NCBI RefSeq assembly: GCF_019443425.1
Contig: NZ_CP080382.1
Coordinates: forward strand, 1,550,001 to 1,614,000
Direction: 5' to 3'
From: Arthrobacter sp. PAMC25284
GTDB lineage: Bacteria > Actinomycetota > Actinomycetes > Actinomycetales > Micrococcaceae
DNA: 64,000 bases
Part shown: one piece after another, positions 46,427-54,882 of the stretch
Layout of the letters: every line of letters begins with the position of its first letter
Position numbering within the stretch: the stretch's first letter is position 1
The notes under the pieces: model-generated
The model's database searches: none
What the model was told of the DNA's origin: nothing
Seen by the model: the letters and a program-made list of their open reading frames with translations, nothing else
Position numbers and translations under genes: made by a program

Positions 46427-47900
46427 ATGACTTCCACGGCAACAGACCTCCCCACCGCCACCGCGCGCGACCTCATCACCGCACGGCACCTTATCAACGG
46501 CGAATGGCTCGGCGAGGCGGACACCGAGCGGACGAACCCGGCCCGCCCCGGCGAGCTCGCCGCTCTCTCCCCCAGCGGCACCGCATCAGACGTCGACGCC
46601 GCCATCACCGCAGCCGCCGCCGCGCAGCCCGCCTGGGCCGCCCTGCCCGCTCCCTCCCGCGGCGCCATCCTGATGGCCGCCGGCAACCTGCTGCTGGAAC
46701 GCCAGACCGCCATCGCCGAGGATCTGGTACATGAGGAAGGCAAAACCTTCGCCGAAGCCAAGGGCGAGGTCAAGCGCGCCTCCGATGTGCTGCGCTTCTT
46801 CGGTTCCCTCGGCTGGGGCCGCCACCGGCGAAGTCCTGCCCAGCGGCCTGCCGGGCACCACCATCACCACCCGCCGCGAGGCGCTTGGCGTCGTCGGGCT
46901 CATCACCCCGTGGAACTTCCCCATCGCCATCCCGGCCTGGAAGTCCGCCCCCGCACTGATCAGCGGCAATTCCGTCGTGATCAAGCCAGCCGAGCTCACC
47001 CCGCTCTCCGCCACCCACCTCGCCCGCGCCCTGCAGGACGCCGGGTTGCCGGCCGGTGTGTTCAACGTGGTGCACGGCAAGGGCCGTGTGGTGGGCGACG
47101 CCCTTGCCCGCGACCCCCGCATCGCCGGGCTGTCCTTCACCGGCTCGACGGCGGTAGGTCTGGGCCTGCAGGAGATCCTGAACGCCCGCCGTGCCCGGGT
47201 GCAGCTGGAGATGGGCGGCAAAAACGGCGTCCTGGTCCTGGACGACGCCGATCCCCGCAAGGCCGCCAAGGTCGTGGCCGCCGGCGCGTTCGGACTCACC
47301 GGTCAGGCCTGCACCGCGACGTCCAGGGTCTACGTCACCCCGGGCATCCGAACCGCTTTTCTTGAGGCCCTCACGGAAGAAGCCGCCGCCTACACCCCCG
47401 GCGACGGCATGGATTCAGCGATGGGAGCCGTGGTGAGCCGGCAGCAGTTCGAGCAGAACCAGGCAGCGGTGCGCTCCGCCGTCGAACGCGGCGCGACGCT
47501 GCTGTGCGGAGAGCACAACGGCGACCCCACGGGAGCGCTGGCCTTCCCCGCCGCCGTGCTCACGGACCTGCCGTACGACGACGCCGCCGTGACCGAGGAA
47601 ATCTTCGGACCGGTGGTGGCTGTGCTCGAGGTCGCGGACTATGAGGCCGGCCTGACCGCCATCAACGATTCCCGCTACGGCCTCACCGCCGGCATCTGCA
47701 CCGACTCCCTGGCGTTGTCCACGGACTTCGCCGCACGCGCGCAGGCCGGTGTCATCAAAGTCAATCGTCCCACCGCGGGCTTGGACCTGAATGTTCCGTT
47801 CGGCGGTGTGAAGGACTCCTCCACCAACACGTTCCGCGAACAGGGGAAGTCCGCGCTGGATTTCTTCACCTGGGGCAAAACCGTCTACACGGGCGTGTAA
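46427..47900 (+). CDS. Aldehyde dehydrogenase, apparent frameshift
   Basis: An NAD(P)-dependent ALDH of about 490 residues after correction. The frame breaks at GGGG 46815-46818; removing one G joins ASDVLRFFGSLGW to AATGEVLPSGLPGTTITT. Landmarks are GLITPWNFPIAIPAWK, VVIKPAELTPLSATH, the Rossmann loop FTGSTAVGLGL, the catalytic Glu in LEMGGKN, the catalytic Cys in GQACTAT and EEIFGPVVAV. It resembles 2,5-dioxovalerate (ketoglutarate semialdehyde) dehydrogenases. It would oxidise an aldehyde released by the DapA-type lyase (inference). GAAGGA precedes the ATG. Confidence 0.88.
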
Positions 47901-47906
47901 CCGGTC

Positions 47907-48233
47907 ATGACGTATGTGATCGCGCAGCCCTGCGTGGATGTGAAGGACAAAGCGTGCATCGACGAGTGCCCGGTGGACTGCATCTACGAAGGCGACCGTG
48001 CACTCTACATCCATCCGTCCGAGTGCGTGGACTGCGGTGCCTGCGATCCGGTCTGCCCGGTGGAGGCGATCTACTACTCGGACGATGTTCCGGACGAGTG
48101 GGCCGATTACGTCAAGGCCAACGTGGAGTTCTTCGAGGAATTGGGGTCACCGCAGGGCGCCTCCGGCCTCGGCAACCTCGGCCGGGACCACCCGGTGATT
48201 GCGGCCGAGCCCGTAAGCGAACACGCCGGCTGA
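47907..48233 (+). CDS. fdxA: 7Fe ferredoxin (3Fe-4S/4Fe-4S)
   Basis: A 108-residue ferredoxin with the first cluster ligands in CVDVKDKACIDECPVDCIYE and the second in CVDCGACDPVCPVEAIYY, the actinobacterial FdxA arrangement. The tail after residue 80 is variable. It follows the ALDH gene after 6 bp, so it belongs to the cluster transcript and may serve the FAD oxidoreductase. FdxA genes are often unlinked housekeeping genes, so the link may be positional only. A terminator follows. Confidence 0.92.
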   Translation: MTYVIAQPCVDVKDKACIDECPVDCIYEGDRALYIHPSECVDCGACDPVCPVEAIYYSDDVPDEWADYVKANVEFFEELGSPQGASGLGNLGRDHPVIAAEPVSEHAG

Positions 48234-48261
48234 CCGGCCGTGCTCGTCAAACGACGCGGAT

Positions 48262-48301
48262 AATGCCTGGCGCTGCGGGAATATCCGCTGCGCCAGGCAT
48301 T
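48262..48301. terminator. Terminator after fdxA
   Basis: AATGCCTGGCGC and GCGCCAGGCATT form a 12-bp stem with inner GCGG/CCGC, followed by TTGCGCG. Its right flank resembles that of the terminator at 8743-8796. Confidence 0.85.
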
Positions 48302-48352
48302 TTGCGCGTCGCCCGGCACTATCCGCGGGCCAGGCGCTGCGACAATGGGTCC

Positions 48353-49228
48353 ATGACAGCCATCTTCCTGGCCTGGGACCCGGAGCAACCCACCGGGTGG
48401 ACCTATGCTGCGGCAGTGGACCAGGTCACCGCGACGGGCCGGTTCCTGGCAACGTGGGGTGTGGACGGCACCTGTGACATTCCAGCGGAAGCGGATGTCT
48501 GGCTCCTGTTGCGGGGGCGCCATGCCCGGGGACTCCTTGGCCACGGTGTGGTGGTTTCGGATCGGCCGGAACCGTTCGCGGACCGGGAAATCTCGCCGGC
48601 TGCGCTGCCCGTCCGGGTGTCGTTCGATTCGCTTCTGCCCCTCGGGGACCATATTCCTTCGGCGGTCCTCGAAGCAGCCGTGCCGGGCATCGACTGGGAC
48701 GATATCAAGGCGGACGGCAGCCGCGGCTCCGGGCTGGCCGTTGACCCGTCCTGGGAGACCTGGCTGCGCCGGCTCTGGAGTGAGTCCGGGCCGCAACCCG
48801 GACCGGATCCGACGCAGCCCGTGCCGGGAACCTTACCGCCGGGAGCCGTCACCCGCGTCGAAGTGAACCGTTACGAACACAATGCTGACGCGCGCCGGCT
48901 GTGCGTTGCCCGGCACGGTACCCGGTGTGCCGTGTGCGGCTTCGACTTCGAGGCCGTCTACGGCGGAATTGGCCGGGACTTCATCGAGGTCCATCACCTC
49001 GTGCCGCCGTCGGGCCTGGGCCGGGGCTATGAACTGGATCCCGTTGCGGACATGGTTCCGCTTTGCGCCAACTGCCACGCCATGACCCACCGCGGCGTGG
49101 CAGTTCCGCGGACCGTCGCGGAGCTGCGGCGGATCATGGCCTCCGGCGGATTCCTGCCCGGGCAGACCGTCAGCCCCGTAGAACTGGCGGCCCGGCAGGA
49201 CGCCAGGCGGATCCTGGAGCAGCAGTAG
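48353..49228 (+). CDS. HNH endonuclease with an unassigned N-terminal domain
   Basis: A 291-residue protein. Residues 1 to about 130 begin MTAIFLAWDPEQPTGWTY and contain VWLLLRGRHARGLLGHGVVV, an arrangement reminiscent of EVE/PUA-like or restriction-associated reader folds (inference only). Residues 185-250 are an HNH/McrA nuclease: zinc Cys192 and Cys195 (RCAVC), catalytic His214-His215 (EVHHLVP), Cys238 and Cys241 (CANCH). It is a single gene with no methylase beside it, so a modification-dependent nuclease is possible. The ATG at 48353 has no ribosome site; GACAAT six bases upstream may be a -10 for a leaderless mRNA. Confidence 0.8.
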   Translation: MTAIFLAWDPEQPTGWTYAAAVDQVTATGRFLATWGVDGTCDIPAEADVWLLLRGRHARGLLGHGVVVSDRPEPFADREISPAALPVRVSFDSLLPLGDHIPSAVLEAAVPGIDWDDIKADGSRGSGLAVDPSWETWLRRLWSESGPQPGPDPTQPVPGTLPPGAVTRVEVNRYEHNADARRLCVARHGTRCAVCGFDFEAVYGGIGRDFIEVHHLVPPSGLGRGYELDPVADMVPLCANCHAMTHRGVAVPRTVAELRRIMASGGFLPGQTVSPVELAARQDARRILEQQ

Positions 49229-49332
49229 CCGCCCGGGTTCCCCGCAGCAATGAAGGGCTGGACTTCCGTGCCGGCATCGCAGCAGACTGAAGGGAGCAGC
49301 TGCTCTTTCAGCGCAGCGAAAGGACTCGGGTC

Positions 49333-50781
49333 ATGCCGGACGTGTCAGCTTTCTTCCCGCTGATCGCCATCATCGTCGGGGTGGCGATCGTCGTCGTCGC
49401 CGTTTGGCTGGCAACGAAACTGATGTGGAAGGTCGCGGAGCCGAACGAGGCGCTCATCATCTCCGGTCTGACGCGCGGGACCCTGGAGACCAGGGAGGGC
49501 CTGGATTTCAAGATCGTCACCGGGAAGGGCGCCCTCGTGGTGCCCGGCCTCCAGACGGTGCGTGCCCTGTCCCTGACCCTGAATGAAACCGAGCTGAAAG
49601 TTTCCTGCGTGACCTCGCAGGGCATCCAGGTGGTGGTCGAAGGAGTGGTCATCTACAAGATCGGTGATGCCCCGCCGTTCATCGCCAACGCCGCCCGGCG
49701 GTTCCTCGGCCAGCAGCCCAAAATGCAGAGCCAGGTCTACAACGTCTTTGAAGGGCACCTGCGCTCAATCATCGGCAGCATGACAGTCGAGGAAATTATC
49801 CGCGAGCGCGACAAGCTCGGCTCGCAGGTCCGCAGCGCCAGCGGCGTCGAAATGGAGAAACTTGGCCTCGTCGTGGATTCGTTGCAGATCAAGGACCTGC
49901 AGGACCCCACCGGCTACATCCAGAACATCGCCAAGCCGCACATTGCCCGGGTCAAAATGGAGGCCCGCATCGCCGAGGCCACCAGGAACCGCGAGGCGGC
50001 GGAGAAGGAAGCGGAGGCGGAGGCGCTGATTGCCGACGCCCGGAGCATCTCCGCGATCCGGCAGTCCCTGGCGCTGGCCAATGCCGAGAAGGCCAAGGCC
50101 AATGCCGCCCAGGCCGGTCCTCTGGCCGACGCGACCGCACGCCAGCAAGTGGTCGTCCAGGAAACCGAGGTGGCCAAGCTGGAGGCGGGCCGTGAGGAAC
50201 AGAAACTCCAGACCACGGTCCGCAAGCCCGCCGACGCCAAAGCCTATGCCAAGCGGACCGAGGCCGAGGGACAGAAAGCCGCGGACATCAGCGCCGCCGA
50301 GGCCCTGGCCCGCCGCACCGAGCTTGAGGCCCAGGCCAATGCCCGGCGCACCGAATTGCAGGCCCAGGCGAACGCCACCGCCGCGGCGGCCACAGCCGGA
50401 GCCACCCGGCTCACCGGCGAGGCCGAGGCGGCAGCCACGAAGGCGCGCGGTGACGCCGCCGCATCCGCCATTAAGGCCAAGGCTCTAGCCGAGGCGGACG
50501 GCATCAAAGCCCGGGCCACGGCACTGGGAACCAACCAGGACGCTGTTATCTCGCAGCAGCTCGCCGAAACCATGCCGGCCATCATCGCCGCGGCGGCCGA
50601 GCCATTCGCACATATCGGGCAGCTCTCCGTCCTCAACGGCGGCGAAGGAATGAACCGGATGATTGGCGGGATCCTGGCCCAGGTGGGCGACTACCTGCCG
50701 ACCCTCGCCGCGGCGCTCAGGAACGGCCGGGACCCAACGCGGAGGCCCCCGCCCCACCCGAGGACGCCGGATGCCCGGTGA
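49333..50781 (+). CDS. Flotillin-like SPFH-domain protein
   Basis: A 482-residue membrane-anchored protein. One N-terminal helix (IAIIVGVAIVVVAVWLATKL), an SPFH domain (about 35-200, with VVVEGVVIYKIGD and LRSIIGSMTVEEIIRERDKL) and a long Ala/Glu coiled coil (about 215-410) follow. It forms large membrane scaffolds and is often paired with NfeD-type proteins. The last 20 residues are Arg/Pro-rich. In the next frame the same bases read NAEAPAPPEDA and run straight into the following gene, so the tail may be altered by an indel. GAAAGGA precedes the ATG. Confidence 0.9.
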   Translation: MPDVSAFFPLIAIIVGVAIVVVAVWLATKLMWKVAEPNEALIISGLTRGTLETREGLDFKIVTGKGALVVPGLQTVRALSLTLNETELKVSCVTSQGIQVVVEGVVIYKIGDAPPFIANAARRFLGQQPKMQSQVYNVFEGHLRSIIGSMTVEEIIRERDKLGSQVRSASGVEMEKLGLVVDSLQIKDLQDPTGYIQNIAKPHIARVKMEARIAEATRNREAAEKEAEAEALIADARSISAIRQSLALANAEKAKANAAQAGPLADATARQQVVVQETEVAKLEAGREEQKLQTTVRKPADAKAYAKRTEAEGQKAADISAAEALARRTELEAQANARRTELQAQANATAAAATAGATRLTGEAEAAATKARGDAAASAIKAKALAEADGIKARATALGTNQDAVISQQLAETMPAIIAAAAEPFAHIGQLSVLNGGEGMNRMIGGILAQVGDYLPTLAAALRNGRDPTRRPPPHPRTPDAR

Positions 50782-51041
50782 CGCACCGGGACGTTGACCG
50801 GAGCCTGACCGGCAGAATCGGCCGGGTCACAGGACGCATCGGGCCGGGCACCATCGGCGAAGTGATGCTCCCGTTCCGCGGCGGCACGAGCGCTTTCCAC
50901 GCCCATCCCTATGACACGGACCGCGTCTTCGGTGTGGGCGAGCAGGTTCTCGTCATCTACTTCAAGCCGCCGCAGACGGTCTATGTGGATGAGATCCCGG
51001 AGATCCTGTGGACGGACGACGGCGGCGTCCGGGCACCCTAA
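50778..51041 (+). CDS. NfeD-like OB-fold protein
   Basis: An 87-residue soluble beta-rich protein. GRIGRVTGRIGPGTIGEVML and VGEQVLVIYFKPPQTVYVDE match the C-terminal OB-fold domain of NfeD as seen in short, helix-less versions beside flotillins. The GTG start overlaps the flotillin stop (GTGA), so the two are coupled. Likely a partner of the flotillin scaffold. A strong terminator follows at 51043. Confidence 0.75.
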   Translation: MTHRDVDRSLTGRIGRVTGRIGPGTIGEVMLPFRGGTSAFHAHPYDTDRVFGVGEQVLVIYFKPPQTVYVDEIPEILWTDDGGVRAP

Positions 51042-51042
51042 A

Positions 51043-51089
51043 GCCCGCACCCGCGTCCCGGGGGCCGGACCCGGAGCGCGGGTGCGGGC
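51043..51089 (+). terminator. Terminator after the flotillin-NfeD pair
   Basis: GCCCGCACCCGCG and CGCGGGTGCGGGC form a 13-bp perfect stem with additional CCCGG/CCGGG pairing inside, starting right after the stop codon. Confidence 0.88.
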
Positions 51090-51116
51090 ACTCCTGTTAA
51101 CCCAATCTTCCCCTCC

Positions 51117-52412
51117 ATGACACGCCCGCTCCCCCGCGCCGTCAGGAACGGGCAGCACCGTGGAGGGGTGAGGATCGCAATTGTGGCCGAATCATTCCTG
51201 CCGCACATGAACGGGGTAACCCACTCCATTGTGCGCGTGCTCGAGCATCTGCAGCGGCGCGGGGACGAGGTGCTGGTCATCGCGCCGTCGACGCCGGACA
51301 CCGACGTTCCGCACGAGGTGTACGGAGCCCGGGTCCACCGGGTTCCCGCGGTGGCTCTGGCCGGCTATGCCACCGTCCGGGTTGCGTGGGGCGGTGTGTA
51401 TCGGGTCAAGCGCATCCTTGCCGACTACGCCCCCGACGTCGTCCATCTGGCCTCCCCCTTCGTGCTCGGGTGGCGGGCGGCGCAGGCCGCGCACCAGCTG
51501 GGGATCCCCACCGTCGCCATTTATCAGACGGAGGTCCCCAGCTACGCGGCCCGCTACGGCGTCCCGTTGCTGGAGAACTGGGCCTGGACCCGGGTGGAGC
51601 AGATTCATCTGCTGGCGTCCCGGACTCTGGCGCCCTCCACCTTCGCGCTCAACCAGCTCCGCGGCCGCGGCATTCCGCGGGTTCAGATGTGGCGGCGGGG
51701 CGTGGACACCGAGCGGTTCAACCCGGCCCGGCGCGACGCCCGCTGGCGCGCCACTGTGGCCCCGGGTGGCGAGCGGATCATTGGGTATGTGGGCCGGCTG
51801 GCGGTTGAGAAACAAGTGGAAGACTTGGCGGCGCTGGCTGGCCTGCCGGGGACACGGCTGGTGATCGTTGGCGACGGGCCGCAGCGCCAGGAGCTGGAAG
51901 CGACCCTGCCCGATGCGGTGTTCACGGGTTTCCTGGCCGGCGACGAACTCCCCCTCGCCATGGCGTCCTTTGACCTCTTCGTCCATCCCGGCGAGTTCGA
52001 GACGTTCTGCCAGACCATCCAGGAGGCCATGGCATCCGGGGTGCCCGTGGTGGCGACGGGCCGCGGCGGGCCGCTGGACCTCGTGGAGAATTCCCGGACC
52101 GGCTGGCTGTACCAGCCCGGTGACCTGACCGGGCTGCAGGACCGGGTGAAGGACCTGATCGGCGACGACGCCAAGCGCCGCGCGTTCGCGTCGGCCGCCT
52201 GCGCCTCTGTCCAGGGCCGCACGTGGGCAGCGCTTGGCGACGAACTTCTTGGCCACTATGCCTCCGTCGCCGGAGACCGGACGGCAGGCCCGGCAGGCGC
52301 GGCTGGCGCGGCAGGCCCGGCAGGCACGGCTGGCGCGGCAGGCACGGCAGGCCCGGCAGGCACGGCAGGCCTGTCCGGCCCGGCCGGGACTGGTGCCCGC
52401 ACGGCCCGATGA
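51117..52412 (+). CDS. GT4-family glycosyltransferase (mannosyltransferase type) with repeat tail
   Basis: A 431-residue GT-B enzyme close to actinobacterial MgtA/PimB-like mannosyltransferases. The N-terminal IAIVAESFLPHMNGVTHSIV and VHLASPFVLGWRA form the acceptor domain. RRGVDTERFNP, IIGYVGRLAVEKQVEDL and the donor-site HPGEFETFCQTIQEAMASG with the EX7E pattern follow. The last 40 residues are a run of Gly-Pro-Ala and Gly-Thr-Ala steps (GPAGTAGAAG type), outside the normal fold. The start at 51117 is uncertain; GTG at 51168 would begin VRIAIVAESF. Confidence 0.88.
   Translation: MTRPLPRAVRNGQHRGGVRIAIVAESFLPHMNGVTHSIVRVLEHLQRRGDEVLVIAPSTPDTDVPHEVYGARVHRVPAVALAGYATVRVAWGGVYRVKRILADYAPDVVHLASPFVLGWRAAQAAHQLGIPTVAIYQTEVPSYAARYGVPLLENWAWTRVEQIHLLASRTLAPSTFALNQLRGRGIPRVQMWRRGVDTERFNPARRDARWRATVAPGGERIIGYVGRLAVEKQVEDLAALAGLPGTRLVIVGDGPQRQELEATLPDAVFTGFLAGDELPLAMASFDLFVHPGEFETFCQTIQEAMASGVPVVATGRGGPLDLVENSRTGWLYQPGDLTGLQDRVKDLIGDDAKRRAFASAACASVQGRTWAALGDELLGHYASVAGDRTAGPAGAAGAAGPAGTAGAAGTAGPAGTAGLSGPAGTGARTAR
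52281..52385 (+). repeat. Short GC-rich tandem repeat encoding the glycosyltransferase tail
   Basis: Degenerate 6- to 9-base steps (GGCAGGCCC, GGCACGGCA, GGCGCGGCT) repeat about a dozen times and encode a collagen-like Gly-X-Ala run. Confidence 0.8.
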
Positions 52413-52576
52413 TCCTCGGCCGCCAGGCTTGAGTCCGGAGTGGCTCATCCCACGGCGCGATCCGGCCCGGCCGGTACCGCGTTGGCCGCAAACGGCCGCC
52501 CGGGGACCTATGATTTCCGGATGGAAGGTCTCATTGTGGCAAATCGGTGGTTCCGGAGTCGTCCGGTGGAGGTGGC

Positions 52577-54760
52577 GTGAGCGCACCCCAGGGCAACGGG
52601 GCCGGGGCTCCGGACTATGAGACCTTGGTGGAATCCAGCCCGGATGCCCTCCTGGTTCTCACCGGGGACGGCACCATCAGCCTGGCCAATGCCGCCGCTG
52701 AACGCATGTTCGGTTACGCGCGGGCCGAACTGCTGGGCCAACACCACCGCATCCTCGCGGCGAAGGGCATCGGCTCCAGCACTGAGCAAGGCGCTCCCAC
52801 CGACCGCTGCGATGGCGAGCGCGCAGCAGCCACCGACGTTGTTGGGCGGCGCAAGGACGGCTCGGAGTTCCGGGCCGAAGTCGCCAGCGCGCCCATCCCC
52901 GGCTCCCCCGGCGCGAACGGCGCCAACGGCGCCGCCCGGGCCTCCACATCGCAAATAGTAATGACCGTCCGCCATGCCTCTCCCCGCGTAGAGGCCGACG
53001 CCGGACTTCGTGAGGCCATGTCCCTGCTCAGCGCCACGCTCGAGTCCACCGCCGATGGCATCCTGGTGGTCAGCAGCGAGGGCAGGATCGCCAGCGCGAA
53101 TAACCAGTTCGTCTCGATGTGGGGCATTCCCGCTGAACTTCTGGCCACCCAGGACGACGAGTCGCTCATGGGTTTTGTCCTGGACCAGCTCAAAGATCCC
53201 GGTCAGTTCGTCGACAAGGTCGTCGAACTGTACTCGCACCCCACGGTGGAAAGCATCGATGTGCTGGACTTCCAGGATGGACGGGTCTTCGAACGGTATT
53301 CCCGGCCGCAGCGTGTCGCCGAGGAAGTGGTGGGACGGGTTTGGAGCTTCCGGGACGTCACACCGGCCCGGGAGGCGCAGAAGCGGATAGACAAGGCCAT
53401 GGCTGATCTCGCGGAACAGGCCGCCCAGCTCAAGGCTTTGGCGTTCAAGGATCCGCTGACCGGTCTGTCCAACCGCCAACTGTTCAATGACTATCTGGCG
53501 AGTGCCCTGAACGGTCCGTGCGGCACCGCCGTCGACCTTCTCCTGCTGGACCTCGATGATTTCAAGGAAGTCAACGACATCCTTGGCCACCATGCCGGGG
53601 ACCAGATGCTGATCGAGGTCGCCCGACGCCTGCGCACGTGCGTACGGCCGGACGACGTCGTGGCGCGGCTTGGCGGCGACGAGTTCGTGGTGCTGCTGAT
53701 CGGTTCGCTGGACCCGGACGCCGTCGCCACACGGATTGTTGAATCCGTGAAGGTCCCGGTCTGGATCGACGGCGCCATGCTGCACCCGAGTCTGAGCCTG
53801 GGGCTGGCCTCGATCAGCGACGGCTTTGTGGATGCTTCGGAGCTGCTGCGGCGGGCCGACATCGCAATGTATGCGGCTAAGACGGCCGGCAAGAACCGGT
53901 ACCTGAAGTTCAGGCCCGAAATGATGTACGAACTCGTGGAGCGCACCGAGATGGAAGCCGGGCTGCGTTTGGCGGTAGACAGCGGCCAGATCGTCGTGCA
54001 TTACCAGCCCATCCTGCCCACCGGCGGGAACTCCGGCCTCCAGGTTGAGGCTCTGGCCCGCTGGGAACTCAATGGAAGGATCATCCAGCCGCGGCATTTC
54101 ATCGCCGCGGCGGAGCGCAGCGGACTGATCGTGGAGATCGGCACCGAGGTGCTGATGCGCGCCTGCACTGAGCTCGGGCCCTGGCTGCGGGAGGACGCGG
54201 CGAGGTCCGTGGCGGTAAATGTGTCCGGCGTGCAGTTGCGGCATGGCGACTTCGATGAACTGGTCGTGGCGGTGACCGAGTCCTGTGGCGTAGATCTCCG
54301 GCAGCTGGTTCTGGAGGTCACGGAGAGTGTGTTCTTTGACAACGACTTCGATGTGATCCACCAGCTCAAGCGCCTCCGGAAGGCCGGCGTGCGGGTGGCT
54401 CTGGACGACTTCGGCACCGGACATTCCTCCTTGGGCCGGCTGCAGCAGCTCCCCGTCGATACGCTGAAAATCGACCAGTCCTTCGTGGAAATGATCAAAA
54501 CCGGGGCCGAAGAATTGCCCATCCTGAATGCCATGATCGCCATGGCCCATGGCCTGGGGCTCAGCGTCACCGCGGAGGGCGTCGAGACCGCCGCGCAGGC
54601 CGCCTACCTGGTGAACCTGGGCTGCGAGTCCCTGCAGGGGTTTTTGTTGTCATGTCCGCAACCCGCAGCCGGGCTGGACGCCGGACTGAGCCGGGCCGAA
54701 GCAGCCATCGGGCTGACGCTCGCGGCCCACCACGCCGATCATACGGTCGGACGGCCGTGA
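52577..54760 (+). CDS. PAS-PAS-GGDEF-EAL protein, paralogue 1 (both catalytic motifs intact)
   Basis: A 727-residue cyclic-di-GMP enzyme. Two PAS domains lead (YETLVESSPDALLVLTGDG, then LLSATLESTADGILVVSSEG). The GGDEF domain has RLGGDEFVVLL preceded at the right distance by an intact inhibitory site RPDD. The EAL domain has VEALARWEL, NVSGVQL, the VTESVFF block, DDFGTG, the KIDQSF lysine and TAEGVET. So it can potentially make and break c-di-GMP. No membrane helix is seen. The GTG at 52577 has GGAGG upstream. A TATGAT box at 52509-52514 suggests its own promoter. Confidence 0.9.
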   Translation: MSAPQGNGAGAPDYETLVESSPDALLVLTGDGTISLANAAAERMFGYARAELLGQHHRILAAKGIGSSTEQGAPTDRCDGERAAATDVVGRRKDGSEFRAEVASAPIPGSPGANGANGAARASTSQIVMTVRHASPRVEADAGLREAMSLLSATLESTADGILVVSSEGRIASANNQFVSMWGIPAELLATQDDESLMGFVLDQLKDPGQFVDKVVELYSHPTVESIDVLDFQDGRVFERYSRPQRVAEEVVGRVWSFRDVTPAREAQKRIDKAMADLAEQAAQLKALAFKDPLTGLSNRQLFNDYLASALNGPCGTAVDLLLLDLDDFKEVNDILGHHAGDQMLIEVARRLRTCVRPDDVVARLGGDEFVVLLIGSLDPDAVATRIVESVKVPVWIDGAMLHPSLSLGLASISDGFVDASELLRRADIAMYAAKTAGKNRYLKFRPEMMYELVERTEMEAGLRLAVDSGQIVVHYQPILPTGGNSGLQVEALARWELNGRIIQPRHFIAAAERSGLIVEIGTEVLMRACTELGPWLREDAARSVAVNVSGVQLRHGDFDELVVAVTESCGVDLRQLVLEVTESVFFDNDFDVIHQLKRLRKAGVRVALDDFGTGHSSLGRLQQLPVDTLKIDQSFVEMIKTGAEELPILNAMIAMAHGLGLSVTAEGVETAAQAAYLVNLGCESLQGFLLSCPQPAAGLDAGLSRAEAAIGLTLAAHHADHTVGRP

Positions 54761-54882
54761 CAGGCACCGAACCGGAATCAACCCTGATCGCGGGCATCCA
54801 GACACTATGATGCAGCTAGAGTCGTTATGCCTTCGGCGTTGCCCGGGGCCGTCATCATCCGATGCTTTAGGGGCCGGAAACC

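Noticed and set aside
39079..48233. Assignment of the catabolic cluster to glucarate or lysine degradation
   Set aside because: The DapA-type lyase and ALDH alone would fit glucarate breakdown, but CoA-transferase and crotonase genes do not belong there and no glucarate dehydratase is present.
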